DNA of 64,000 nt from Mycteria americana (taxonomy: Eukaryota; Chordata; Aves; Ciconiiformes; Ciconiidae). Below the pieces are notes generated by a model. The model was not told the origin of the DNA. It saw only the letters and a program-made list of their open reading frames with translations, and did no database searches. The stretch covers positions 620,001 to 684,000 of the forward strand of contig NW_027445626.1 of assembly GCF_035582795.1 (NCBI RefSeq), given 5' to 3'. The translations under genes were made by a program, and so were the position numbers. The first letter of the stretch is position 1, and each line of letters begins with the position of its first letter. Shown one piece after another: positions 45,420 through 57,770 of this stretch.

Positions 45420-48250
45420 TCCCTGCAGACTCTGCTCTTGCTACACACCTCACCCCCACATTTCCCTTTCCTAGGACACCTTCCTTCAGCTCCATGGCTG
45501 AGGCTCTGGTTTGGTGCTGGTTGAATGTGGCGTGAGGAGCTGGGCCTCTGGCCACTGGCTGCTCAGGTGTCAGCCCTGCTCTGCAGCAGTGAGTTCATGG
45601 GAATGGTGGAAGCAGCGGCCAGTCCTGGTGTTCAACTTTGTCACATGAAACCACCCATAACAGAAGGGCTTGTCAGCATCTGAATCCCAGTGCTAAGGAA
45701 TGAAGATTGCAGAAAGCAGACTGAAATTTGTTGTGTTTGGGTTTTTTTTTAAATTTGGGGGAAATTTTTATATTATACCCCCCATCTGATTTGAGGATTG
45801 TACTGGGATATCCTAGTATTTCTGTTGCCCTCAGGGAGAACTGAGTGAATCCTGCAAGGCAAGAGGATTGCCATTGGATTAGAGCAGTTGAGGGGACCTG
45901 GTCTGTCCTTCAGACCGAGATGCCTTGGGATTGCACCTTTCTGAGACTGAGGGCGATCACAGTGCTCTGTTTGCGTGAAAAGCCAGCAGACACTGCTGAG
46001 AGCAGAGGGATCCACTGCAGACTGCTAAATGTCTCACCCTTTCTCAACATCTCAGCAACCCACTTCTACTCAAGGACACACACGGCTCATTTCATCAAAC
46101 CAACAGCATTTCCTTGGTCATAGCAGCACTGTGCTTATAGATGGGGCTTTCAGATAACACAAAGATGCTATGGAACAGATTTGCATTCTTGAGGGCAGAT
46201 CACAGCATGGAAAGATACCAAAAGGAGATACGTAAGTTTTTCCATGATGGTATGTCACTAAGGGAAAACCAGCTCATTCCCCAGCCCCACAGGCTGCATT
46301 GCCCACAGCCTCACAGATGAGAGGATAGCTGGGACACTTGTTCCCATGGACACACCTGCACAAAAGGACCCACAAGATCAGTGTGTGACTCTGCAGCTGA
46401 AACTCCCATCCCCAGAGAGCCTGACAGCAAGAACAGGATAACAACAGCAATAACACAGACAAGTGGAGAAACAAGGAAAAATACAGTGAGGGTCTGGCTG
46501 AGAGAGGCGAGGGGAGAGGCAGCCGGGCACTCAGGACAGCGTTGCCCTTACCCAGCTGTGCACGCCACCTCCCAGACACCAGCATTGCCAGGCAGTTGGT
46601 GTCAGCCCCTGTGCTCTGCAGAGGGAAGTGGGCATGTGGCTGGAGAGCTGCAGCACGGCTCTGCTGGAGCTGTGGCTGCAGAGGAGGTGGTTCATGCCTT
46701 GGACCCCACTGCCCTGAGGGCAGAGGCTTTGCTGGGTGGGAGAGGAGGCAAGGGGGCTTGCTCAGAGGAAGGGGTCTGTGATGGAGGGGATGTTACGGAG
46801 TTTTCTGAATTCTCCTTCTACAACAAATCTGGTTTAAGTTTCCTCTCCTTCCCTGATCGTAACCCTGCTGCCTGGAGATTTTCCTCCTGGGAAGTGATTC
46901 CCTGGGCCATGTCTTTTCCCTGTCAGCACTCACAGACCCCATCCCAACCTCTGTGCACTCACCTTGGCCCTACAGAAACCTGCCTGTTTGCAGGGCACTG
47001 CCTGGGCACGTGTTCCTCTTTGGAGGTTCAAAAGGGCTGGTGAGAACAGCCCTGACGGGTCCAGCAAACGTGATGCTGGTTCTGTCCATAGGCAGAGGAG
47101 TGGCTGAAGGCAGTTTAGGAGGCTATTAGCAGACCTGCTGAGCCCTCATATTTACAGCTCAGAAGTCTCAATGACTTGTCCAAGCTTGACAGGTCCTTTT
47201 CTATTTCTCTTTCCTGCCCCTACCCCTGCTCCTGTTCCCTGCCCTCCAAGTAGGAAACTGACAATAGACTCAGGAAGTCTCTTTCTAGGAAACTCTGCCT
47301 TGACCTTCCTCTTGAAACACCCCCTTGGAAGTTTCCTAGTGGTGATCTGGAGCTGTGAGCAGCCCTGAGTGATGCAGCAGAAGGACCCTGCCCTGCCAGA
47401 AGTTGTTCCTTCCACCCACAGCTTCTTTCTGCAGTGCCATGGGGAGCTCCCCGGGCAGGCTGAGTGCTGACCCTGGCAGGCGGCAGAGTCCCTGCCCGGG
47501 CACACAGCCCTCTGGGGCACAGGGACTCTGAAGGACAACCCTGGGCACCTTGGCTGCACACACACATTCACAGCCCTGCAGCTGTCCCTGGTAGAAGGCA
47601 GCTGTGATGCCCTGTCCCTCTGATGGTGCAGCAGGGAAGCCCTGCTCTGCAGCATGTCCTCCTCTACGCTAGAGGAACCGTGGAAGTCCTCCTGACTGTG
47701 GGATGTGCCAGCTTTTGGAGATCCTTCCACAAACTGCAGATACATTGCCTGTCATGCAGGTACTTACCATGTAGAGGGCTGTGAAGATTTCTCCCCCAGC
47801 AAGCTCTCAACTTTCCACACAGCCCAGACTGCCTTTAAGCTCTCTCTGCCCTGCTCCTCTCCCCTCGGTGCCTGCAGGCTGTGCCCTCAGCCCTGCTGTG
47901 CTTTGCAGAGCTGCTGCTCCTGGGCAGAGCTGTCTCTCTGCAGCTCTGCCCACTTGCCATGAGCTCCCTCTGTCCCAGGAGCCCGGCCCAGCTCAGCAGC
48001 AGAGGACCAGCCCAAGGTAGCAATTTCTCTGCCCCCTCCGGGTTCCCTTGATTTGTGGCTGGGGCTCCAGGGGAACCTACTGTGGAACAAGCTGAAGGAA
48101 TCACTGATGTTCCCTCTCTCAGCTGGGGTGAGACACTTCGTTCCAGCAGTGGCATTTCTCTGCTCAGAGACAGAGTTGGGTCGAAATATCAACTTTTCTT
48201 GGCCCATCATTAGACAGGACAGCCAGGCAGACACAGGCAGTGATCTCCTT
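45420..48250 (-). repeat. 5' flank of OR14 copy 2 (segmental duplication)
   Basis: Matches, on the minus strand, both 1-2200 and 59650-62270. It contains the candidate first exon at about 47838-47768, whose donor is ATG/GTAAGTA. No gene of its own. Confidence 0.65.
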
Positions 48251-49433
48251 TTGCCCTGCTGAGGGAAGGGATTCAGCTGAGTCAGTCAAGGCATCCTCTC
48301 CTTGGTTTGTAGTCTTGGGGCTGGAAGGGGACTCAGCTCCCTGCCATGCACACCACCAACCCACAGGAGGTGGGATTCCTCTTGCCTCTCTTCAGGTGGT
48401 CATTCAATAGACCCCTGCATGTGAGCTCCTTCTCTCAGCTCCCATGGAAATTAATGGTGATGGAGGCCAGGAGTGAGCTGTTCAGATGCAAATGTCTGGT
48501 GACATTTGAGGGGCCAGAGGTGGTCGAAGATATGTGCGGGTACTAGAGACAGATCGAAGATATGTGCAGGTAGCAGAGACAGATTGAAGATATGTGCAGG
48601 CAGATGTAGAGACAGGACACCACCTGAGGGCATCTTCTTGGAGGCTCTTGGGAGTTTCCTGTGGCCAACTGAAATGACAGCTGATGCCCAAATTAAGGGC
48701 AACTGAACCTGTCCCCACTCATTATGTTCAGGGTGGCCTATATCCATATGATGGAATGAAGTCATATGCCACATAAGAGCCCAGTCTCACTCTTCCTTCT
48801 TCTCCATCTGTTGGATTTACTAGGTCTCCACTCACTGGATTGGCAGTTGCCTCATGTTCATCCCCACATTGCCTTTCAGAATTCAGGGTATCTACTCACT
48901 TTAATGTTCCAATCCAGGCCCACAGAGCTCCCTGAGATGCCAGGGCTGGCAGGGACAGCACAGGACCTGCAGGAAAGCAATTCCCACTCAGGGCGGGTGC
49001 GTGACAGACACCCCTGACAGCATTGCAGGGAGTGCGATTGATGCCTGTGTGCCAGGGACTGTTGCCATCAGTCAGAGGCATCGGTCATCAGATGCCATCA
49101 GAGAAGCAAGGTCTGTGCCTTCTCTGGCACAACAGCTGCATGCATTGCCTGAACACAAAGCACCCCACACCGGGGTCTTTACTCACTCCCTTGAGGATTC
49201 CATCAAGGAACAGACCAATGATTTTAACAGTGTGCCTGCATACATCTTGTCTTCAAGGACAGCATAATCCAAGCACAGACATGCTTCCTATCAAAACTTA
49301 GTTGAAACTCAAAACGGCATTCAAGGGCATTAAGATGAGCTGTTGCTACCTCAGGAACAGCTAAAGAAGAGTCAGAAATACTGTGAGACCACTCTACATT
49401 TGGTAAGAGTAGGTGTAGATAGATGTGAGCTAC
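48251..49433. repeat. Further duplicated DNA shared with 62280-62890
   Basis: Shared landmarks include the stretch near 49240-49430 and its partner near 62710-62890. A block at 48480-48780 seems absent from the partner and contains a 31-base unit repeated three times (48526-48612, core GAAGATATGTGC). Confidence 0.5.
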
Positions 49434-49998
49434 TGTCGTGGTTTAGCCCCAGCCGGCAACTGAGCACCACGCAGCCGCTCGCTCACTCCCCCTCGGTGGG
49501 ATGGGGGAGAGAATCAGAAGAGCAAAAGTAAGAAAACTTGAGGGTTGAGATAAAAACAGTTTAATAGGTAAAGCAAAAGCCATGCACGCAAGCAAAACAA
49601 AGCAAGGAATTCATTCACTACTTCCCATGGTCAGGCAGGTGTTCAGCCATCTCCAAGGAAGCAGGGCTCCATCACGCGTAATGGTTACTTGGGAAGACAA
49701 ACGCCATCACTCCAAATGTCCCCCCCTTTCTTCTTCTTCCCCAGCTTTATATACTGAGCATGACGTCATGTGGTATGGAATAGCCCTTTGGTCAGTCTGG
49801 ATCAACTATCCTGGCTGTGTCCCCTCCCAGCTTCTTCTGCACCTGGCAGAGCACAAGAAGCTGAAAAGTCCTTGACTAGTACAGCAACAACTAAAACATC
49901 TCTGTATTATCAACACTGTCTTCAGCACAAATCCAAAACATAGCCCCATACCAGCCGCTACGAAGAAAATTAACTCTGTCTCAGCTGAAACCAGGACA
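49434..49998 (-). mobile_element. Solo LTR, ERVL-like, with 5-base target duplication
   Basis: A 565-base LTR in minus orientation. It begins TG and ends CA, has a TATA box (TATATAAAG on the minus strand near 49750), and is flanked by GCTAC on both sides (49429-49433 and 49999-50003). No internal region remains, so it is the product of LTR-LTR recombination. The duplicated DNA at about 62890 lacks it, so it inserted after the OR14 duplication. Same family as the LTRs at 56871-57451 and 18355. Looks whole as an LTR. Confidence 0.88.
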
Positions 49999-50003
49999 GC
50001 TAC

Positions 50004-50230
50004 TCTACGTCCTCTTTGCCTCAGTTCCCACCAGCGAGGTCTCCCAGGCCTTTCTGCTTTGAGGCAGAACTCTGGAGGAGAACAACCAGCAGTGGATGGG
50101 GATCAAGCCAGGGGTTACTTGAGCAAACTCCACCCTTACCACTCCATGGCACTGGAGGGGCTGCATCCAAGGGTGCTGAGAGAATGTTTTTCACCACTGG
50201 TTCATTATAATTGGAGTAAGAAAGGCACTC
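50004..50230 (+). mobile_element. CR1-like LINE remnant split by the solo LTR
   Basis: Continues the sequence before 49434 and matches 62890-63070, which leads into a CR1 reverse-transcriptase region. Decayed. Confidence 0.5.
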
Positions 50231-50479
50231 AGACTCTGTGAGGTATCATTTAAAATGCTGTTCATCAGCGCTAACACTATAAAGAGAGAATCATGCAGAT
50301 AATCTCAGGTCCCTTTTAGATGGTGGGACCCCAGGTGGTGTAGCATTGAACAGGCCTCTGACCCACCCGCAGCATGCCATGTGGACCCCACCCATAGAAG
50401 ACATTCCCCTGTTTGGATCATTCAAGCTGCTGTAGGAATTTCTTACCAAAAAAGAACTCTTCTCATCATCTCTCCAGTC

Positions 50480-51240
50480 TAACAGAAATGATGTTCTCAT
50501 GAGAACTTCTTGCTGCCTTGTTAGATACTATATGAATAAATACTATAATAAATAAATAGTATATTGATAATTTATGACTTTCAGACCCAGAGTAACTAGA
50601 TAGTGAAGTATTGTTATTTGCTATGTATTAGCTTGTATGTTTTGGGTGGTTGGAGTTGTTTTATTTGTTTTATCATGTACACACATCAGTGTTAGTAAAA
50701 TCACAATGGGGTGAAGCATGAGATTAAAAACTCCCGTTGCTGTTGGTGACCATCCCAGAAGAGTTTCCCACCAATGGTGTTCCCCATCCTTCTTCATTCT
50801 TTCCAAGACATGGCGTATATCTTCTGTGTCATGATGAGCGGTGATCAGAGGTTTGTGTCCATTGTTTTACATGCATTCTAGCAGTTGACACAGGTGATCA
50901 TGTTGTGGTATTTTCTTCACCACTGTAAGATGCATTCCGATGCGGGTAGGCAATAAATCTTGACTCAATGTATAATTAGATCATAACAGTTGATAAGATG
51001 TAACAGGAGCTGAATAACTGAAGTCACATCCCATCATTTTTGAAAAGTTACAAACACAAATATGTGAGCGATTGCTTGTATCTACAGTCATGTTATCTAG
51101 GAATATAAAATCACAAAGGGTTCTCATAGAAACACTATTGATGGGGTAAGATGATTTACTCATAGTCATATTTACGTACCGACCACAGATTCTAGTTTCT
51201 GCAGTGGGTGCATTGCACAGTAGCCCTCGGCTATTGTGTT
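50480..51240 (-). mobile_element. Endogenous retrovirus envelope fragment
   Basis: Minus-strand remnant of a retroviral envelope transmembrane subunit. It parallels part of the larger remnant at 53970-56870. No LTR of its own family adjoins it. Broken in several places; old. The retroviral family is uncertain. Confidence 0.65.
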
Positions 51241-52465
51241 GTTATCTGTCTCCTGAATTCACTTTGAGTCGGATGCAGCCATCATGTGCAGCTGCATCCA
51301 TTATGACCACCAGTGCTAGTTATCACTGGAGCAGGGGTACAGGAGATAAAGGTTGGGGGCGGGGGAAGCAGGGTAGGCCAAAGCATCTCAGTGGAGACAA
51401 GTGATTGCTCTGCCTTGAGTAGAAAAGGAAGCCGGGACAATTGCACCCAAGCTGTCCAGTGCTGGGGGAGAGGAATGAATAGGTGTGGGTACTGCAGAAG
51501 CTACAAAGGACGTGCTCCTATAACCCAGATATGGTGGGATTAATGCAGATTTGGCTATTCAAAAGAGAGTATTTTATTCACTTTGTCTCTTTGCTTCCCT
51601 CTGTGAATTGAGGCAACTTGTGACTTCAGCATGGGACTTGCTGTGTGCCAAGACTGAATATGGACAAACAGAGTCGGAAGCAGGGAGTGCTTTTGGGTTT
51701 CTTGGGATCTGTGCTTGACACAAAAATGTGTTTTCTATAAGTCTAAGGCTATCCACTGTGGAGAGTGGACTGCAGAGGAAGTACTGTGCACTTAATAGAG
51801 AGCAGAGGAGTGCCTTTTATTTTATTATTGCACCATGCCTTCCTTTGGTTTTGTTTTTTGGCAATTAAGAAACATCCTTCTGTGTCTGGGTGCAGCTCGT
51901 TCCCCAAGCAAAGCAGGTGGAAACTGGTGCCAATGGGCTGAAACATGCAGCTACAGACTGTAGTGGAGAAAGCTCAGATGTGAACAAAGGTGCTGTAAAT
52001 CCCAGGTGCCTGATGAGAGACATGTGGGGTTGGAGGGAGGGACAAAGGTTGCCCATAGAGTGTCTGCCACACAGGGCCTTGCCTTCTCTACGTATTCAGT
52101 CTTGAATATGTTCGGTTTCAATATCATTTGGAGATTGCTGATAGCCCTTAATGTGTCAGCAGACAAATGAAAAAAGGGGAAGAAAAAGAAATCCTTTCTT
52201 ATTGTTTTTGACTATTGAAATCTTTTCACTTCTGAAATCTCTCTAATTAACCACATAAGAACTGGGGAATTAAGAAAATTATGCCCAGACACTTGGCTTC
52301 TTAGGGCATTTTGCATGTGAATGAGCCCTGTGGTGCCAAGTTCCTGAACTGCAGATACTGAAAGTGGAATGAACTGGCCTCTAGAGAAGTAAAAGTCACC
52401 AATAAACCTCCAAGTTTCTGAGGGTGTTAGTGGTCCCCGCTGAGAGCCATCCCTGAAGAGACCAT
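51241..52465. other. Unannotated interval
   Basis: AT-richer than its surroundings. No gene, RNA or known repeat recognised; it may include decayed retroviral DNA. Confidence 0.3.
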
Positions 52466-52469
52466 GGAG

Positions 52470-52807
52470 GGAATGAGCAGACAAATCTCCTGCTGTTGCC
52501 CCCATAATCCAAGGGGAAATCGTTAGCGACCTGCTACACCACTGAGACACACACAAATCTATGGGGCTGGGTGTGATCTACGCAAGGGTACTAAGGGAGA
52601 TTGTGGAAGTGCTCACCAAGCCACTTTCAATCCTTTCTCAGCAGTCCTGGCTAAGCGGGAAGGTGCCAGTTGACTGTAGGTTAGCAGGTGATCAGGCCCA
52701 GTCAGCATGGGTTTATGAAAGGCAGGTCCTGCTTGACTAACCTGATCTCCTTCTATGACAAGACGACCCGCTCAGTGGATGAGGGAAAGTGTTGCATCAA
52801 GAGCTAC
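52470..52807 (+). mobile_element. CR1 LINE fragment
   Basis: Resembles the CR1 region before and within reverse transcriptase (TGCTTGACTAACCTGATCTC and CTTCTATGACAAGACGACCC). It breaks off at 52808 where an LTR begins. Confidence 0.65.
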
Positions 52808-55800
52808 TGTCGCGTAGGGGTCTGAGGAGTGGCTGGGCGGGGGGAACCCTCCCGTTGAGTCAGGAGGTTCAGACAGGACCCCCTTGCTTTCTAAACTCCT
52901 TCTCAGAGAGCAGTCGAGGTGCAGCTAAGTCCAGCCTTAGTCTCAGACTCCGTCAACGGTTTATTTTCTAAGGACTGTATATGCAGCCAGTCATCAGAGT
53001 TAAGGCAACAGCGTTAATTTAAACGTGCTGCACCCCCAGTCTAGTCGTGTTGCATGAACTATGATGGCTAGATTAATGAAGAATGCAGTTTATTAGAGCA
53101 ACAGATACACAGATTCTTTGGATTACCGGTGATAAATTCACTGTCTGCAAAGCACGTGCAAATACCAAGAGTATGAGTAACACTGATGGATACAAACGTG
53201 ATAAAAGATAATAAAGCAACTGTACAGAGATTTCTAAGTTTCCCGGGGAGGCACTTGGTATAACCAAGTGTTCGAATCTTACCCAAAGGCGTCCCGATGG
53301 GGGGAAGAGAGGCTCAGTCCATCGACTGATCCCAGAGGTCAGAGTAGTACGTGATGGTGTCTTTCCTAACTTTCTCTTTCTCTTAAGCCATTTTATACTA
53401 GCTTTCACCTTTCAGGTGGAGCTTGAGTGACTCTAGTCATACCTTTCTTTAGGATTGGTGTAAAGTTTTCTCGCTTTGCTTTTAAAGGTATAGGCTTTGA
53501 AAAATTCAAAGCGCAAGCTCAGTGAGGGGTGGTTGCACCTGGAGGTGGGTAGCTTTTGGGATGGAGGTGTGTTTTGGTATTATAATGACGTTATAATGAG
53601 CAAAGTTCATCAAAGGACAGCATTTTGTCAGAAACATGACAGAGTGTTGGCCCAGGGTAGCAAATGTGAAGCTTACTGATCGCACACAATACCTTTGAGT
53701 TCCCATGTAATTGCAGAGCCTGGCTGCGGCACCTCCACACCGCTCCACCCTCCGAACAGTACCTTCTTAGAGTCAGTACACCAAGTTCCCCTGGCACCAC
53801 CAATGTCTAAGGTTACAGGCCTAGGGAACTTTCATGGAATGGATTCCTTGCGTGTCAGCCGCATTCCACCCGGGAAGCTTCTTCAGTGCTGTACCTTACC
53901 TAAAAGTGTGAATATAAGTTTAATTTCTAAGTCACCTCCAGCAATTATCCCACATAATCCACCCCATGACTGTAGTCGCTCAAGCTTCACAATATTTGGA
54001 ATGCCTCGGGTGTGTCATATACGTTCCCATGGTGAGGATTATTGAGTACGTATACATCTTGTGGGGATATTTGATGAGACAAATGCTTCGCCATAGTCCA
54101 AAGTCTAACATACAGCCCGATGGTTAGAATGAAGCATAACACAGTGAGCACTAGCAGAACAACAACTGGATGAAGCATCTTATTGAGAATTCCAGTTGTG
54201 GTTGGCGACCATCCTAGCAAAGTGTCCCACCAATAGAGTCCTCCATCGTGCTTCACTCCTAAGATGCAATATATCTCTTCCACATCATGGTGGACGGTGA
54301 CTAATGTCTTATGTCCATTATTCCGGATGCGTTCCAGCAGTTGATTCAGGTCATCGTTGTGAGAGACTGAAGGAGTTAATGTCTCAAACATTGTGGCGAC
54401 TTGAGGCGCTATTTGCATGGTGACGGCAGGTCGGTGAGCACGGGGTGGGGGAGAGCAAGAGCGGGCCATGGAGAGTGCGTTGGAGGATGCGCGGTTCCAG
54501 GTTCTGCCAAACCTGACCATGTATGGCCAGCGGTCACACAGAGTTTATCTGAGGAAGGGGCTTGCAACAGCCCCAAAGACCCCTCATGACCACCCCCCTC
54601 CCCCAGCGCCTGCGCAGAAGATTGAGAACTTTCTAGAACAATAACCATGTAAGTCCTGAAGGGGCATACCTGGAGGAGGGATTAGCCAATAAAAGGCTTG
54701 GCCCCCCCCAGGGAAGCGCGCACACGCCCACCACTGGAGGATTGCCACGTCTGTCATCGTCATCGCGGGATCCAAGGGTGGTGATACTTTTTCTTTCTCT
54801 TTTCTCCTCTCTTCTTCTTTCCTTTTCTTGCTTCTCTTCTCTTTTCCTCTGCTTTTCCAATATATATATGCAAGTTTGGGATCGGGAAGCCTGGAAAATA
54901 GCTCCTTTGCCAAATCGCCTTTGTTCGTTCGTTAAACTTGTCAGGTCGTTAAGTTTGTCCGTTTGTGGAATTCGCCAGTTAATAAAGTTGCTGGCCAGCC
55001 TGTTCCTCTGGGTCATTGTCGTGACTCTGCCGACCACGCGGCTCTGCCGAGCAGAGATCGGCTTTTGTCAGTACTCAAACAGTCGGGGAATCGAAAAGAT
55101 TCACCCCTCTTGCAACCCACCGAGTGGGACGAGACAATCGTGTTGCAGTAGTTTTCTCACCAATGTCAGGTTCATTCCAATAGGGGCAGGTAATAAGTCT
55201 TGATACAGTGTATAGTTAGCCTGCAGCAGTTGGTGAGTTGTGACAGGAGCCTAATAGTTGAAGTCACATCCCATAATTTTGGTAAAATTACAAACACAAA
55301 TATTTGAGTGATTACTTATATCTACAGTAATGTTATCTACGAATACAAAATCACAAAAGGTTCTCATGCAAATGCGTCCTTTCCCAATATATACAAGTCC
55401 AGTTTCAGGGGCTTCATCTGGTTATATTTCAAAATGACAAACATTTTGTTCAGTGTCAAGGCAAATGTCTTGGGCTTTGAGGGTGTTAATCTCGCAAATA
55501 AATCCTTGTTGTTCCTGTACAAGGCACGCATTCACGTCAATAGTTTGCCATTTGTTCCCATTGTGTTGGGCCCATACTCTGTGTTCTGATGGATAGAGTA
55601 TAGCTCCGTTGTGATTCAACCCCAACGCAATGATTGGGTATATGGTGTACACCGAAGCATTGCGTATTGTTAAGACAAAAGCTGTGGCTTTGCCGTCAGT
55701 AGGGTCATAGGTGAAATCAACGGGATACCACCAGGAATGGAATTCTTTCTCAAATTCAGTTGCATTATCCCAAATTACCTTTAATTGCAGCTACTACAGA

Positions 55801-56870
55801 TTGCATCCACAGTTGAGCTTGGATACAACTAAGAGCGAAAGAAACATTGGTTTGGGTCACACCAAGTGCATCCACAATCAACTGGTGGTCCTTCTCATTT
55901 ACCTCTCCCCACTGAGGCAATATATCCGATAAGAGCCATTGGTTAGCTCCCAAAGCTGAAAGAGAAGATTGTAAAGGGTGTTTCAGGGCACTCAAGTCAT
56001 TGGTTACTGTGGCTAATTTCTTAGCAAGTACTTCAGCAGCTATGCTGTTTAAGACTCCCAGTCCTGTTCCTAAGACACCAGTCACATCTCTCTTTGGTTG
56101 TTTTGGAGAGATGAGAGTCCGTTTATGCAACCATGCTGACCATCCTGCGTAAGATGTGCTCAGGAATGGTGAAGAGGTAGGTTTAATTGCAGAGAGATTA
56201 GTCTGCATTGCTAATTCCACCTGTTTGAGGGAGTATGATGGATTAAACAGCACTTGTTGCTGACCTGTATTTTTAATTATGTAAAGGCCTGTGTTGAAGG
56301 TGAAAGGAGTTAGCCTAATGGGAGTCTGAGTCAGTACATTTTCAGACATTTGTGGGGGCAGAGGTTCCTTATCCTTTGCAACTGGCACAGATGTTGCTGT
56401 ATCAATCCCAAATTCAAATAGTAATTCGGTGCCTCTTTACCCCCAAAGACAGTATACAATTATGGGTTTGGTAAAGGTAAGATTGTACCAGCAATCTGAA
56501 TTTGGTTTGGTCATTTTGTAACATTCAGCCTTGTAGTTTTTTGGTCTGGAAGAGTCAGTATAGACTGTTTTAATTTCAGTCGGCCTGTGGTAAGTGGACC
56601 CATTAGTTACTTGGCAGCTGATCTGTATTGTCTGTCCTGGAATGGCTTCAAGTCTAGCCATCCAAAGAGAGTCATTCCAACTCCATTCATCTCTTGAGTA
56701 TACTTCGGTTCCATGCATAACCAGAGTGGAGAGACTTAAGTTCCTTCTGTTTTGTAGTGTTCCAATGCTTGCGCTATATCGTGACAATGCATGATTCCAA
56801 GGGTAACTCGATCTTGCAGTGTGTCAAATGGACTGGGTGAGGTGAGGTTAGGTCAGGTGGTATAGCTGGA
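52808..56870 (-). mobile_element. Endogenous retrovirus remnant: 3' LTR and envelope
   Basis: Minus orientation. The lower end, 52808 to about 53965, behaves as a 3' LTR: TATAAAA near 53395 and AATAAA near 53090 and 52957 on the minus strand, ending at TGTCGCG (plus-strand reading). Upstream on the minus strand lies an envelope region with recognisable surface and transmembrane subunits, about 53970-56870, into which another LTR has inserted (54358-55136). Gag and pol are not seen. Broken in several places. The envelope resembles bird endogenous retroviruses, but I cannot fix the genus. Older than the LTR inside it. Confidence 0.75.
54358..55136 (+). mobile_element. Solo LTR nested in the envelope remnant
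   Basis: A 779-base LTR in plus orientation, starting TGTGAGAGAC and ending GACGAGACA. It has a CCAAT/AATAAAAGG promoter region near 54680, an AATAAA near 54980, and ATCGT duplicated on both sides (54353-54357 and 55137-55141). Family differs from the LTRs at 49434 and 56871. The perfect duplication and clean ends suggest it is younger than its host element. Looks whole as an LTR. Confidence 0.85.
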
Positions 56871-57451
56871 TGTCCTGGTTTCGGCTGGGATAGAGTCAAC
56901 TTTCTTTCTAGTAGCTGGTGTAGTGCTGTGTTTTCGATTTTACTATGAGAATATTATTGATAACACGCTGATGTTTTGGCTGTTGCTAAGCGGTGTTTAC
57001 ACTGGTCAGGGACTTTTCAGCTTCCCATGCTCTGCCAGGTGCACAAGAAACTGGGAGGGGGCACAGCCAGGAGAGTTGATCCAAACTGACCAAAGGGCTA
57101 TTCCATACCATATAACGTCATGGCCAGTATATAAACTGGGGGGGAGTTGGCCGTGGGGTAGCGGTCACTGCTCGGGGACTGCCTTGGTGTTGGTCGGTGG
57201 GTGGTGAGCGGTTGTATCACTTTTTTTTCGTCCCTTATGTTTTGTTCCTCTCTCTCTCTTGTTGTTTTCCTTCTCATTACAATTAATTGTTACTATTACT
57301 ATTATTTTGTTCCAATTCTTAAACTGTTCTATGTGAACCCATGAGTTTTCTTACTTTTGTTCTTCAGATTCTCTCCCCCATCCCACTGGGGGGGGGGAGT
57401 GAGCGAGCAGCTGTGTGGTGTTTAGTTGCCAGCAGGGCCTAAACCATGACA
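56871..57451 (+). mobile_element. LTR, ERVL-like, same family as 49434-49998
   Basis: A 581-base LTR in plus orientation from TGTCCTGGTTTCGG to CCATGACA, with GTATATAAA near 57127. The flanks differ (CTGGA before, CTGTT after) and belong to different elements, retroviral on the left and CR1 on the right. So either the target duplication has decayed or one side was rearranged after insertion. Confidence 0.85.
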
Positions 57452-57770
57452 CTGTTTGCATGTGCTCAGCTAGCCATTTCCTTCTCCATCTAACAGTCCA
57501 TCCATCAAACCCATGCCTTTCCAATATAGCAGCAAGAATGTTGTGCGGGACCATATCAAAGGACATACAGAAGCCTAGGTAGATGATATCCGTAGCTCTT
57601 GCCTTGTCCACTGATGCAGTTACTCCATGGTAGAAGGCCCCCAGATAAGCCGGGCACATTTGCCCTTTGTGAAGCCTTGTTGGCTGCCTCTAATCACCTC
57701 CCTCTCTTCCATAGGTTTTGAGATGTCTTCCAGGAGGATCTGCTCCATGATCTTCTATCTGTACAACACA
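57452..57770 (-). mobile_element. CR1 LINE fragment, minus orientation
   Basis: Minus-strand reading shows a CR1 reverse-transcriptase piece: [20 protein letters not shown], then FDMVPHNIL and GFDGWTVRW. Truncated at the LTR junction. Confidence 0.85.
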
